Source: Stutzerimonas degradans | GTDB taxonomy: Bacteria > Pseudomonadota > Gammaproteobacteria > Pseudomonadales > Pseudomonadaceae | Direction of reading: 5' to 3' | Assembly (NCBI RefSeq): GCF_024448505.1 | Contig: NZ_JAMOHV010000003.1 | Location: 124,001 to 188,000, forward strand | DNA length: 64,000 bases | Shown: in pieces, positions 46,327 to 56,038 of the stretch | Position numbering within the stretch: the stretch's first letter is position 1 | Layout of the letters: each line of letters starts with the position of its first letter | Translations under genes and position numbers: made by a program | Notes under the pieces: model-generated | Databases searched by the model: none | The model's input: the letters and a program-made list of their open reading frames with translations, nothing else | What the model was told of the DNA's origin: nothing

Positions 46327-47018
46327 CCGCAGCGCTGCGGGTCGGGGGCCTCGTGCCCCTGACCACTCTGGATTTCCCCGATCACCTGGCCTGCGTGCTG
46401 TTCTGCCAGGGTTGCGGCTGGCGCTGCCGTTACTGCCACAACCCGCAGCTGATCCCCGCCTGCGGCAGCGAGGAAAAGTCCTGGGCAGAGATTCTCGATT
46501 TCCTCGAGCAGCGCATCGGCCTGCTCGAGGCGGTGGTGTTCAGCGGTGGCGAACCGACGCTGCAGACCGCGCTGCCGGACGCCATCGCGCAGGTGCGGGC
46601 GCTGGGTTACAAGGTCGGCCTGCACAGTGCCGGGATCAAGCCGAAGCTGTTCCGTCAGGTGCTGCCGCTGGTGGACTGGGTCGGCTTCGACATCAAGGCG
46701 CTGCCCGAGCAGAGCACGCTGATCACCGGCGTCGAGGGCAGCGGCAAGGCCAACTGGAAGAGCCTCGACCATCTGCTGGAAAGTGGCGTCGAGCACGAGT
46801 GCCGGACCACCGTGCACTGGAACCTATTCGATGCCGGGCTGCTCTGGGACATGGCCCAGCGCCTGCGCGCCCGCGGTGTCGAGCGCTTCGTGGTGCAGTG
46901 CGTGCGCACCGCGCGCATGCTCGACGCCAGCCTGGCCGACAGCACGGCGCCGTATGACCTGCAGCGTCTCTGGGAGCGCCTGGACCGGCTGTTCCCCTCG
47001 TTCGTGGTGCGCGGCTGA
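46323..47018 (+). CDS. nrdG: anaerobic ribonucleotide reductase activating protein (radical SAM)
   Basis: The radical-SAM enzyme puts the glycyl radical on NrdD. It has 231 residues. The cluster motif CxxxCxxC is CGWRCRYC near residue 35, and SGGEP is the SAM-binding motif. The start MTAALRVGGLVPLTTLDFPDHLA is typical of the Pseudomonas type. The ATG overlaps the stop of the glycyl-radical peptide gene, so translation of the activator and the radical peptide is coupled. It belongs to the nrdD operon. Confidence 0.94.
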   Translation: MTAALRVGGLVPLTTLDFPDHLACVLFCQGCGWRCRYCHNPQLIPACGSEEKSWAEILDFLEQRIGLLEAVVFSGGEPTLQTALPDAIAQVRALGYKVGLHSAGIKPKLFRQVLPLVDWVGFDIKALPEQSTLITGVEGSGKANWKSLDHLLESGVEHECRTTVHWNLFDAGLLWDMAQRLRARGVERFVVQCVRTARMLDASLADSTAPYDLQRLWERLDRLFPSFVVRG

Positions 47019-47028
47019 GCGCACCGAC

Positions 47029-47499
47029 TCAATCCAGCGGCAGCTCCGTGGTGCGCTTCACCTCGCTCATGGCGATGTGCGAGTGCGCCTCCTGCACATG
47101 CGGGCGCTGCAGCAGCTGGTCGCGCAGGAAGCGCTCGTAGCTGTCGATGTCCCGGGCCACCACCTTGAGCAGGTAGTCCGATTCGCCGGCCATGGTGTAG
47201 CACTCCAGCACCTCGGGATAACCGACCACCGCCTGCTCGAACTCGTCCAGGTTGCTGCGCCCGTGCGCCGAGAGCTTGATGTTGACGAACACCGTCATGT
47301 TCAGCCCGAGCTTCTTCGGGTTGAGCAGGGCGACCTTGCGCTCGATCAGCCCTTCCTCCTGCATGCGGTTGATCCGGCGCCAGCAGGGCGATTGCGACAG
47401 CTCGACCTTTTCGGCGATTTCCGCAGCGGACAGATCGGCGTTGTGCTGCAGCAGCAGGAGAATCTTGCGGTCGATGGGGCTGAGTGGAGAGGGCTGCAT
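47029..47499 (-). CDS. Lrp/AsnC family transcriptional regulator
   Basis: The 156-residue protein has an N-terminal winged HTH (about 6-60; DRKILLLLQHNADLSAAEIAEKVELSQSPCWRRI) and a C-terminal RAM ligand domain (about 70-145; MAGESDYLLKVVARDIDSYERFL). It would sense an amino acid, perhaps aromatic or branched-chain, and is divergent from the oxidoreductase gene at 47698, the likely target. The ATG at 47499 follows AGGAACAACC, next to an AACAACAA motif. The upstream frame extension is not family-like. Confidence 0.9.
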   Translation of the reverse strand: MQPSPLSPIDRKILLLLQHNADLSAAEIAEKVELSQSPCWRRINRMQEEGLIERKVALLNPKKLGLNMTVFVNIKLSAHGRSNLDEFEQAVVGYPEVLECYTMAGESDYLLKVVARDIDSYERFLRDQLLQRPHVQEAHSHIAMSEVKRTTELPLD

Positions 47500-47515
47500 G
47501 GTTGTTCCTGTTTTA

Positions 47516-47523
47516 TTGTTGTT
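47516..47523 (-). promoter_or_regulatory. AANAANAA (Hfq/Crc-type) motif before Lrp-type gene
   Basis: AACAACAA on the minus strand stands 17-24 bases before the start codon and directly upstream of the AGGA ribosome binding site. It matches the Crc/Hfq target pattern known in Pseudomonas. Confidence 0.55.
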
Positions 47524-47676
47524 CGCGAAATGATCATGCACGGCACGGCCGTTCCAACGCAAAAGTAGAAAGAAAATCTCTGTTCGTCGCGGCCAGACTG
47601 TACGCACGTGCAGGCAGGGCGATCCCCTGTCCGAGCAAAAGGCGGGTGGCAACATCGTGACCACCCTGACTCCGAT

Positions 47677-47684
47677 AACAACAA
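47677..47684 (+). promoter_or_regulatory. AANAANAA (Hfq/Crc-type) motif before oxidoreductase gene
   Basis: AACAACAA precedes the AGGAG of the indolepyruvate oxidoreductase gene, 14 bases before its ATG at 47698. It is an exact AANAANAA match. Confidence 0.6.
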
Positions 47685-47697
47685 ACAGGAGCGCCCC

Positions 47698-50600
47698 ATG
47701 TCACTGGCCGAGATCCGTCTGGATGACAAGTACCGGCTCGCAACCGGTCATCTGTACCTCACCGGCACCCAGGCGCTGACCCGCCTGCCGATGTTGCAGC
47801 ATCAGCGCGACCAGGCCCGTGGCCTGAACACCGGCGGCTTCATCTCCGGCTACCGCGGCTCGCCACTCGGCGGGCTGGACAAGAGCCTGTGGGATGCCCG
47901 CGACTATCTCAAGCAACACGCCATCCACTTCCAGCCGGGCGTCAACGAAGAGTTGGCCGCCACCGCCGTGTGGGGCAGCCAGCAGACCAACCTGTTCCCC
48001 GGCGCCAAGTACGACGGCGTGTTCGCCATGTGGTACGGCAAGGGCCCGGGTGTCGACCGCGCCGGCGATGTGTTCAAGCACGCCAACGCGGCCGGTGTTT
48101 CGCCGCATGGCGGCGTGCTGCTGCTCGCCGGTGACGACCACGGTTGCAAATCCTCGACGCTGCCGCACCAGAGCGAGCACGCCTTCATCGCCGCCTCGAT
48201 CCCGGTGCTCAACCCGGCGAACGTCCAGGAAATCCTCGACTACGGCATCATCGGCTGGGAGCTGTCGCGCTACTCCGGCTGCTGGGTGGCCCTGAAGACC
48301 ATCGCCGAGAACGTCGACTCCTCCGCCGTGGTGGAAGTCGACCCGCTGCGCGTGCAGACGCGCATCCCGGAAGACTTCCAGCTGCCCGAAGACGGCGTGC
48401 ACATCCGCTGGCCGGACCCGCCGCTGGCGCAGGAAAAACGCCTCAACCTTTACAAGATCTACGCCGCGCGCGCCTTCGCCCGCGCCAACAACCTCAACCG
48501 GGTGATGCTCGATTCGCCCAACCCGCGCCTCGGCATCATCACGACCGGCAAGTCCTATCTCGACGTGCGCCAGGCGCTGGACGACCTCGGCCTGGACGAA
48601 GCGCTGTGCGCCTCGGTCGGCTTGCGCGTGCTCAAGGTCGGCATGAGCTGGCCGCTGGAGCCGGTCTCGGTGCACGAGTTCGCCCAGGGGCTGGACGAGA
48701 TCCTGGTGGTCGAGGAGAAGCGCAGCATCATCGAGGACCAGCTCACCGGGCAGCTCTACAACTGGCCGGTGGACAAGCGCCCGCGGGTGGTCGGCGAATT
48801 CGACGAACAGGGCAATTCGCTGCTGCCGAACCTCTCCGAACTGACTCCGGCGATGATCGCCCGCGTCATCGCCAAGCGCCTCGCGCCGATCTACACCAGC
48901 GACAGCATCCAGACCCGCCTGGCCTTCCTCGATGCCAAGGAAAAGGCCCTGGCCGCGCGCAGCTACACCACCGTGCGCACCCCGCACTACTGCTCTGGCT
49001 GCCCGCACAACACCTCGACCAAGGTGCCGGAGGGCAGCCGCGCCTCGGCCGGTATCGGCTGTCACTACATGGTGCAGTGGATGGACCGGCGCACCGAAAC
49101 CTTCACCCAGATGGGCGGCGAGGGCGTCAACTGGATCGGCCAGGCGCCGTTCACCGACACCCCGCACATGTTCCAGAACCTCGGCGACGGCACCTACTTC
49201 CACTCCGGTAGCCTGGCGATCCGCGCGGCCGTGGCGGCGGGGGTCAACGTCACCTACAAGGTGCTCTACAACGACGCCGTGGCGATGACCGGCGGACAGC
49301 CGATCGACGGCGAACTACGCGTTGACCAGCTCAGCCGGCAGATCGCCGACGAAGGCGTCAAACGCATCGCCCTGGTCAGCGACGAGCCGGACAAGTACCC
49401 GAGCCGCGCCGGCTTCGCGCCGATCACCACCTTCCATCACCGCCGCGAACTGGACGCCGTGCAGCGCGAGCTGCGCGAGTTCAAGGGCGTCTCGGTGATC
49501 ATCTACGACCAGACCTGCGCCACCGAGAAGCGCCGTCGGCGCAAGCGCGGCAAGCTGGAAGACCCGGCCAAGCGCGTGTTCATCAACCCCGCCGTGTGCG
49601 AGGGCTGCGGCGACTGCGGCGAGAAATCCAACTGCCTGTCGGTGCTGCCGCTGGAGACCGAGCTGGGACGCAAGCGCGAGATCGACCAGAACGCCTGCAA
49701 CAAGGACTACTCCTGCGTCGAAGGCTTCTGCCCGAGCTTCGTCACCGTGCACGGCGGCGGGCTGCGCAAGCCCGAAGCGGTCGCTCATGGCCTTGAAGCC
49801 TCCGAGTTGCCCGAGCCGCAGCATCCCCCGCTGCAGCGCCCGTGGAACGTGCTGATTCCTGGCGTAGGCGGCAGCGGCGTGACCACCCTCGGCGCGCTGC
49901 TGGGCATGGCTGCGCACCTGGAAGGCAAGGGCTGCACGGTGCTCGACCAAGCCGGCCTGGCGCAGAAGTTCGGCCCGGTGACCACCCACGTGCGCATTGC
50001 GGCCAAACAGAGCGACATCTACGCCGTGCGCATCGCCGCCGGCGAGGCCGACCTGCTGCTCGGCTGCGATCTGGTGGTGGCGGCCGGCGACGAGTCGCTG
50101 ACCCGTCTCAACGAGCTGAACAGCAACGCCGTGGTGAACAGCCACGAAGCGGCCACCGCCGAGTTCACCCGCAACCCGGATGCCCAGGTGCCCGGCGCAG
50201 CCATGCGCCAGGCGATCAGCGATGCGGTCGGCGCCGACAAGACCCACTTCATCGACGCCACCCGCCTGGCCACGCGGCTGTTGGGCGACAGCATCGCCAC
50301 CAACCTGTTCCTGCTCGGCTTCGCCTATCAGCAGGGTCTGCTGCCGATCTCCGCCGAGGCCATCGAGAAGGCCATCGAGCTCAACGGTGTGTCGGCCAAG
50401 CTCAACCTGCAGGCGTTCCGCTGGGGTCGCCGTGCGGTGCTCGAGCGCGACGCGGTGGAGCAGCTGGCGCGCCCGGCCGAGCTGGCCGAACCGGTGTGCA
50501 AGACGCTGGAAGAGATCGTCGACTGGCGCGTGGACTTCCTCACCCAGTACCAGAACGCCGGCCTGGCGCGGCGCTATCGCCAACTGGTGGAGCGCGTACG

Positions 50601-51168
50601 CGACGCCGACACCGCGGATGATCTGGCGCTGTCCAAGGCAGTCGCGCGTTACTACTTCAAGCTGCTGGCCTACAAGGACGAGTACGAAGTGGCGCGCCTC
50701 TACAGCGAGCCGGAGTTCCGCCAGCAACTGGCGGCGCAGTTCGAGGGCGACTACAAGCTGCAGTTCCATCTCGCCCCGGCCTGGCTGGCCAAGCGTGACC
50801 CCGTGACCGGCGAGCCGCGCAAACGCGAGTTCGGCCCGTGGATGCTCGATGTGTTCGGTGTGCTGGCCAAGCTGCGCTTCCTGCGTGGCACGCCGCTCGA
50901 TCCGTTCGGCTATGGCCATGATCGCCGCGTCGAGCGCCAGCTGATCGTCGACTACGAGAAGACCGTGGCCGACCTGCTGGCCCAGCTCAAGCCGACCAAC
51001 TACCGCACCGCCGTGGCCATCGCCGCGCTGCCGGAACAGATCCGCGGCTACGGCCCGGTGAAGGAGCGTGCCCTGGCCAAGGTCCACCAGCAGGAAAAAC
51101 TGCTGCGCGAGCAATTGGCCAAAGGCGACGAAGTGCAGAGCGTGCGGCTGTTCCAGCCGGCGGCGTGA
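47698..51168 (+). CDS. indolepyruvate ferredoxin oxidoreductase family protein, fused subunits
   Basis: The TPP/iron-sulfur enzyme oxidatively decarboxylates aryl pyruvates (from Phe, Tyr, Trp) to aryl-acetyl-CoA with ferredoxin. It has 1156 residues, a fusion of the alpha and beta parts seen as separate proteins in archaea. TPP-binding residues are in GDGTYFHSG and NDAVAMTGGQ (about 500-560). Iron-sulfur cysteine clusters are CSGCPH and CEGCGDCGEKSNC. The gamma domain VGGSGVTTLGALLG begins near 720. The ATG at 47698 follows AGGAGC. It is adjacent to a Glu/Leu/Phe/Val dehydrogenase, which would supply keto acids. Confidence 0.92.
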   Translation: MSLAEIRLDDKYRLATGHLYLTGTQALTRLPMLQHQRDQARGLNTGGFISGYRGSPLGGLDKSLWDARDYLKQHAIHFQPGVNEELAATAVWGSQQTNLFPGAKYDGVFAMWYGKGPGVDRAGDVFKHANAAGVSPHGGVLLLAGDDHGCKSSTLPHQSEHAFIAASIPVLNPANVQEILDYGIIGWELSRYSGCWVALKTIAENVDSSAVVEVDPLRVQTRIPEDFQLPEDGVHIRWPDPPLAQEKRLNLYKIYAARAFARANNLNRVMLDSPNPRLGIITTGKSYLDVRQALDDLGLDEALCASVGLRVLKVGMSWPLEPVSVHEFAQGLDEILVVEEKRSIIEDQLTGQLYNWPVDKRPRVVGEFDEQGNSLLPNLSELTPAMIARVIAKRLAPIYTSDSIQTRLAFLDAKEKALAARSYTTVRTPHYCSGCPHNTSTKVPEGSRASAGIGCHYMVQWMDRRTETFTQMGGEGVNWIGQAPFTDTPHMFQNLGDGTYFHSGSLAIRAAVAAGVNVTYKVLYNDAVAMTGGQPIDGELRVDQLSRQIADEGVKRIALVSDEPDKYPSRAGFAPITTFHHRRELDAVQRELREFKGVSVIIYDQTCATEKRRRRKRGKLEDPAKRVFINPAVCEGCGDCGEKSNCLSVLPLETELGRKREIDQNACNKDYSCVEGFCPSFVTVHGGGLRKPEAVAHGLEASELPEPQHPPLQRPWNVLIPGVGGSGVTTLGALLGMAAHLEGKGCTVLDQAGLAQKFGPVTTHVRIAAKQSDIYAVRIAAGEADLLLGCDLVVAAGDESLTRLNELNSNAVVNSHEAATAEFTRNPDAQVPGAAMRQAISDAVGADKTHFIDATRLATRLLGDSIATNLFLLGFAYQQGLLPISAEAIEKAIELNGVSAKLNLQAFRWGRRAVLERDAVEQLARPAELAEPVCKTLEEIVDWRVDFLTQYQNAGLARRYRQLVERVRDADTADDLALSKAVARYYFKLLAYKDEYEVARLYSEPEFRQQLAAQFEGDYKLQFHLAPAWLAKRDPVTGEPRKREFGPWMLDVFGVLAKLRFLRGTPLDPFGYGHDRRVERQLIVDYEKTVADLLAQLKPTNYRTAVAIAALPEQIRGYGPVKERALAKVHQQEKLLREQLAKGDEVQSVRLFQPAA

Positions 51169-51232
51169 GCGGCGCAGCATCCGCCCGGAATGTTTTGCCC
51201 AGAGCCCCGCGCCGGCGGGGCCGCAACCTGAC

Positions 51233-51240
51233 AACAACCA
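51233..51240 (+). promoter_or_regulatory. AANAANAA-like (Hfq/Crc-type) motif before dehydrogenase gene
   Basis: AACAACCA matches 7 of 8 positions of AANAANAA and stands immediately before the GAGG ribosome binding site of the gene starting at 51253. Confidence 0.4.
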
Positions 51241-51252
51241 CGAGGTAACGCC

Positions 51253-52347
<1,095 letters not shown>

Positions 52348-52435
52348 CCCGCGCCGGCCGTTCGGCCGGCATCTCTCGAGCCGCGCCGGTGCCATACGCA
52401 CCGGCCGCGCGCTCCGTTCGTTCCGACCTGACAAA

Positions 52436-52443
52436 AACAACAA
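52436..52443 (+). promoter_or_regulatory. AANAANAA (Hfq/Crc-type) motif before NSS transporter gene
   Basis: AACAACAA stands directly before AGCAGGA, 14 bases before the ATG at 52457. It is an exact match to the motif. Confidence 0.6.
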
Positions 52444-52456
52444 GCAGGAATCCGCA

Positions 52457-53866
52457 ATGACCGATAAAAGCAGCCTCGCCGCCGGCAGCCTCGCCGGCGC
52501 GCTCGCTCGTCCGCAATCCAGCGCCGCCCGCGGCCTCTGGTCCTCGCGCTGGGTGTTCTTCCTCGCCGCCACCGGCTCGGCGGTGGGCCTGGGCAATATC
52601 TGGAAATTCCCCTACATCACCGGCGAGAACGGCGGCGGCGCCTTCGTGCTGGTGTACCTAGCCTGCATCCTCACCATCGGCATCCCGCTGTTGATGGCCG
52701 AGGTGATGATCGGCCGCGCCGGCCGGCAGAACCCGGCAGGCTCGGTGGCACGGCTGGCCGCCCTGGCCGGCGCCAGTGCGCACTGGCGCAAGGTCGGCTG
52801 GCTCGGCGCATTCACCGGTTTTCTGATCCTGAGTTTCTATGTGGTGATCGCCGGCTGGGCGCTGGCCTATGTGCCGGCGACGCTCGGCGGCGCGTTCAGC
52901 GGCGCCGATGCCGCGGCCAGCACGGCGCAGTTCGATGCGCTGCTGGCCGATCCGCTGCGGCTGGTGCTGTACGGCTCGGCGGTGTTGGCGGTGACCATGC
53001 TGATCGTCGGTCTGGGCGTGCGCGACGGCCTGGAGCGGGCATTGCGTTTCATGATGCCGGGGCTGTTCCTGCTGCTGCTGGGCATGGTCGGCTATGCGGC
53101 AATCGCCGGCGACTTCGCCCGCGGCGCCGCGTTTCTCTTCGTACCGGACTTCTCCAAGCTGAGCGCCGAGGGCTTCCTGCTCGCCCTCGGCCATGCGTTC
53201 TTCACCCTCAGCCTCGGTTGCGGCGCGATGATGGCCTACGGCTCGTACCTGCCCAAGGGCGTGTCGATCGCCAAGACCTCGCTGCTGGTCGCGCTGGCCG
53301 ACACCACGGTGGCACTGCTCGCCGGGTTGGCGATCTTCCCGCTGGTGTTCGCCAACGGCCTGGAGCCGGGGGCGGGGCCGGGGCTGATCTTCGTCACGCT
53401 GCCGATCGCCTTCGGCCAGATGCCGCTGGGCCAGGTATTCGGCGGGCTGTTCTTCGTGATGCTGGTACTGGCGGCGGTGACCTCGACGATCTCGCTCAGC
53501 GAGCCGGGCATCGCCTGGCTCAACGAGCGCTTCGGCGTCAGCCGGACTCGCGCGGTGCTGCTGACCGGCGCGGTGCTGTGGCTGATGAGCCTGGCCAGCG
53601 TGTTCTCGTTCAACCACTGGGCCGATTATCAGCTATTCGGTCACACCTTCTTCGACAGCATGGACTACCTCACCGCCAACTGGCTGATGCCGCTGGGTGG
53701 CTTGGGCACGGTGCTGTTCACCGGCTGGGTACTGCAGAAGGAAGCGGTGCGCGAGGCTATCGGCATCGCCCAGCCGGGCTGGTTCAACGCCTGGTGGAAC
53801 CTGCTGCGTTACGGCACGCCGGTGGCGATCACGCTGGTGTTCCTCAACCTGATCGGCGTGCTCTGA
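52457..53866 (+). CDS. sodium-dependent transporter, NSS/SNF family (first copy)
   Basis: The 469-residue inner membrane protein has about 11-12 helices and imports a small amino-acid-like substrate with Na+. The family signature AATGSAVGLGNIWKFPYITGENGGGAF is near residue 40. A paralogue lies at 56039. The ATG at 52457 follows a CAGGA site with an AACAACAA motif just upstream; the frame opens at 52304 in the preceding gene, which is not family-like. Substrate not shown by sequence; the context suggests an aromatic or other amino acid. Confidence 0.92.
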   Translation: MTDKSSLAAGSLAGALARPQSSAARGLWSSRWVFFLAATGSAVGLGNIWKFPYITGENGGGAFVLVYLACILTIGIPLLMAEVMIGRAGRQNPAGSVARLAALAGASAHWRKVGWLGAFTGFLILSFYVVIAGWALAYVPATLGGAFSGADAAASTAQFDALLADPLRLVLYGSAVLAVTMLIVGLGVRDGLERALRFMMPGLFLLLLGMVGYAAIAGDFARGAAFLFVPDFSKLSAEGFLLALGHAFFTLSLGCGAMMAYGSYLPKGVSIAKTSLLVALADTTVALLAGLAIFPLVFANGLEPGAGPGLIFVTLPIAFGQMPLGQVFGGLFFVMLVLAAVTSTISLSEPGIAWLNERFGVSRTRAVLLTGAVLWLMSLASVFSFNHWADYQLFGHTFFDSMDYLTANWLMPLGGLGTVLFTGWVLQKEAVREAIGIAQPGWFNAWWNLLRYGTPVAITLVFLNLIGVL

Positions 53867-53946
53867 ACGCGTGGACCAGGCCGCGCGGTGGCGCATCCGA
53901 ACGCCCGCAGTGCTTTTCCACCGTGCGGCAGCCTGTCGCAGGCGGT

Positions 53947-54024
53947 TGTCAGCTTTTCGTTACGCCTGGCAAGCCGGGTAGCCGCGCCGGAGCGCGGTTG
54001 GCGCGGTGTAAGGAAAAGCTGACA
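53947..54024. repeat. 78-bp imperfect inverted repeat
   Basis: The 20-base left arm TGTCAGCTTTTCGTTACGCC (53947-53966) and the right arm (54005-54024) are complementary at 18 of 20 positions. An inner hairpin, CCGCG...CGCGG, lies between them. It is in the 294-base gap between the first NSS transporter gene and hpd. The remainder of that gap carries no gene I can see. It could be a REP-like or MITE-like element, or a transcript structure. Confidence 0.8.
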
Positions 54025-54140
54025 GCGCTGCCGGCATGCGGCTCGCCCAGGCGGCCGCAGCCCGCTTGTTTCGCCGCCTGCGCTGGTTTGTCATGACCTC
54101 AGCCATGCGTGCAGGAGTCTGCGGACTTCAGCGAATCGAT

Positions 54141-54148
54141 AACAAGAA
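54141..54148 (+). promoter_or_regulatory. AANAANAA (Hfq/Crc-type) motif before hpd
   Basis: AACAAGAA stands before ACAGGAGG, 13 bases before the hpd ATG. It is an exact AANAANAA match. Confidence 0.6.
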
Positions 54149-54160
54149 ACAGGAGGCGCA

Positions 54161-55240
54161 ATGAACGCCGTTAACAAGATCGAGCAACACAATCCCATCG
54201 GTACCGACGGCTTCGAGTTCGTCGAATTCACCGCGCCGAATGCCGAAGGTATCGAGCAACTGCGCACGCTGTTCACCCAGATGGGCTTCACCGAAACCGC
54301 CAAGCACCGCTCCAAGGAGGTCTGGCTGTTCCAGCAGCACGACATCAACATCGTGCTCAACGGCAGCCCGACCGGGCACGTGCGCGAGTTCGGCGAGAAG
54401 CACGGCCCGAGCGCCTGCGCCATGGCCTTCCGGGTGAAGAACGCCGCGCAGGCCGCCGCCTACGTCGAATCCCAGGGCGCCAAGCTGGTCGGCAGCCACG
54501 CCAACTTCGGCGAGCTGAACATCCCCTGTGTCGAGGGCATCGGCGGTTCGCTGCTGTATCTGGTCGACCGCTACGGTGACAAGAGCATCTACGACGTCGA
54601 TTTCGAGTACATCGAAGGGCGCACGCCGAACGACAACGCCGTCGGCCTGATGTGCATCGACCACCTGACCCACAACGTAAAGCGCGGGCAGATGGATGTC
54701 TGGTCCGGCTTCTACGAGCGCATCGCCAACTTCCGCGAGATTCGCTACTTCGACATCGAGGGTAAGCTCACCGGGCTGTTCTCCCGCGCCATGACCGCGC
54801 CCTGCGGCAAGATCCGCATCCCGATCAACGAGTCGGCCGACGACAAGTCGCAGATCGAGGAATTCATCCGCGAGTACCACGGCGAGGGCATCCAGCACAT
54901 CGCGCTCTCCACCGACGACATCTACGCCACCGTGCGCCAGCTGCGTGCCAACGGCGTGGATTTCATGACCACCCCGAACACCTACTACGAGAAGGTCGAC
55001 ACCCGCGTCGCCGGCCACGGCGAGCCGCTCGACCAGCTGCGTGAGCTGAATATCCTGATCGATGGTGCACCGGGCGATGACGGCATCCTGCTGCAGATCT
55101 TCACCAACACGGTGATCGGCCCGATCTTCTTCGAGATCATCCAGCGCAAGGGCAACCAGGGCTTCGGCGAAGGCAACTTCAAGGCGCTGTTCGAATCCAT
55201 CGAGGAAGACCAGCTGCGCCGCGGCGTGATCGGCGAGTGA
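54161..55240 (+). CDS. hpd: 4-hydroxyphenylpyruvate dioxygenase
   Basis: The non-heme iron enzyme converts 4-hydroxyphenylpyruvate to homogentisate in Tyr/Phe degradation. It has 359 residues, typical of Pseudomonas HPPD. The iron ligands are in MCIDHLTHNV (His), GIQHIALST (His) and FFEIIQRKGNQGFGEGNF (Glu). The ATG follows AGGAGGCGCA. maiA, a later step of the same pathway, begins 71 bases downstream. hmgA and fahA are not in the window. Confidence 0.96.
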   Translation: MNAVNKIEQHNPIGTDGFEFVEFTAPNAEGIEQLRTLFTQMGFTETAKHRSKEVWLFQQHDINIVLNGSPTGHVREFGEKHGPSACAMAFRVKNAAQAAAYVESQGAKLVGSHANFGELNIPCVEGIGGSLLYLVDRYGDKSIYDVDFEYIEGRTPNDNAVGLMCIDHLTHNVKRGQMDVWSGFYERIANFREIRYFDIEGKLTGLFSRAMTAPCGKIRIPINESADDKSQIEEFIREYHGEGIQHIALSTDDIYATVRQLRANGVDFMTTPNTYYEKVDTRVAGHGEPLDQLRELNILIDGAPGDDGILLQIFTNTVIGPIFFEIIQRKGNQGFGEGNFKALFESIEEDQLRRGVIGE

Positions 55241-55310
55241 GGCGCAGGGTAGATGGCGGATGCCCATCCACCGTCTCTTCATCGAACCGCACCTCGGAAC
55301 CGGAGCCCTC

Positions 55311-55961
55311 ATGCTGACCCTCTATTCCTACTGGCGCTCCAGCGCCGCCTACCGTGTGCGCATCGCGCTCAACCTCAAGGGCCTGGCGTATCGCCAGGTG
55401 CCGGTGCATCTGGTGCAGGACGGCGGACAGCAGCGCGCCGCCGACTACCGCGCGCTCAATCCGCAGCAGCTGGTGCCGCTGCTGGTGGACGAGGTCAACG
55501 GCGGCGCGCGCATCGCGCAGTCGCTGGCGATTCTGGAATACCTCGAGGAGGTGTTTCCGGTGCCGGCGATCCTGCCGGGCGATCCGCTGGAACGGGCGCA
55601 GGTGCGCGCGCTGGCGCTGCACATCGCCTGCGAGATCCATCCGCTGAACAACCTGCGCGTGCTGCAGTACCTCAGCGGCGAACTCGGCGTGGACGATGCG
55701 GCGAAGGACGCCTGGTATCGCCACTGGGTCGCTACGGGCCTCGCGGCGGTGGAGCAGGGGCTGGACGTGTTCGCCGGGCGCTTCTCGCTCGGCGACCGCC
55801 CCGGTTATCTGGAGGCCTGCCTGGTGCCGCAGGTGTATAACGCACGCCGCTTTGCCTGTGATCTCGCACCGTTCCCGCGCATCCGTCAGCTGGCCGAGCG
55901 TTGCGAAGCGCTTGAGTCCTTCCGCAGCGCCGCTCCGGAGGTGCAGCCCGACGCCCAATGA
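55311..55961 (+). CDS. maiA: maleylacetoacetate isomerase
   Basis: The GST-fold enzyme isomerises maleylacetoacetate to fumarylacetoacetate. It has 216 residues. The N-terminal thioredoxin-like domain starts LTLYSYWRSSAAYRVRIALNLKG, the MaiA/zeta-GST pattern, with NPQQLVPLLV. HIACEIHPLNNLRVLQYL is in the helical domain. The ATG at 55311 follows CGGAGCCCTC; the frame opens at 55260, where the family does not start. It follows hpd, so homogentisate-pathway genes are partly grouped here. Confidence 0.93.
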   Translation: MLTLYSYWRSSAAYRVRIALNLKGLAYRQVPVHLVQDGGQQRAADYRALNPQQLVPLLVDEVNGGARIAQSLAILEYLEEVFPVPAILPGDPLERAQVRALALHIACEIHPLNNLRVLQYLSGELGVDDAAKDAWYRHWVATGLAAVEQGLDVFAGRFSLGDRPGYLEACLVPQVYNARRFACDLAPFPRIRQLAERCEALESFRSAAPEVQPDAQ

Positions 55962-56019
55962 TCCGTGGTGCCTTGCATGCCGTCGCGCCTCGGTGCGGCG
56001 GTCCGAATTCCGTCACGAT

Positions 56020-56027
56020 AAAAACAA
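56020..56027 (+). promoter_or_regulatory. AANAANAA (Hfq/Crc-type) motif before second NSS transporter gene
   Basis: AAAAACAA stands before ACAGGTGACGC, 12 bases before the ATG at 56039. It is an exact AANAANAA match. Confidence 0.5.
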
Positions 56028-56038
56028 ACAGGTGACGC

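Noticed and set aside
51203..51221. GC hairpin between the oxidoreductase and dehydrogenase genes as a terminator
   Set aside because: GCCCCGC/GCGGGGC can pair, but no T run follows, so I did not call it.
53947..54024. Integron attC site
   Set aside because: The inverted repeat has the right size, but GTTRRRY and RYYYAAC core sites are missing, there is no integrase in the window, and the neighbours are not gene cassettes.
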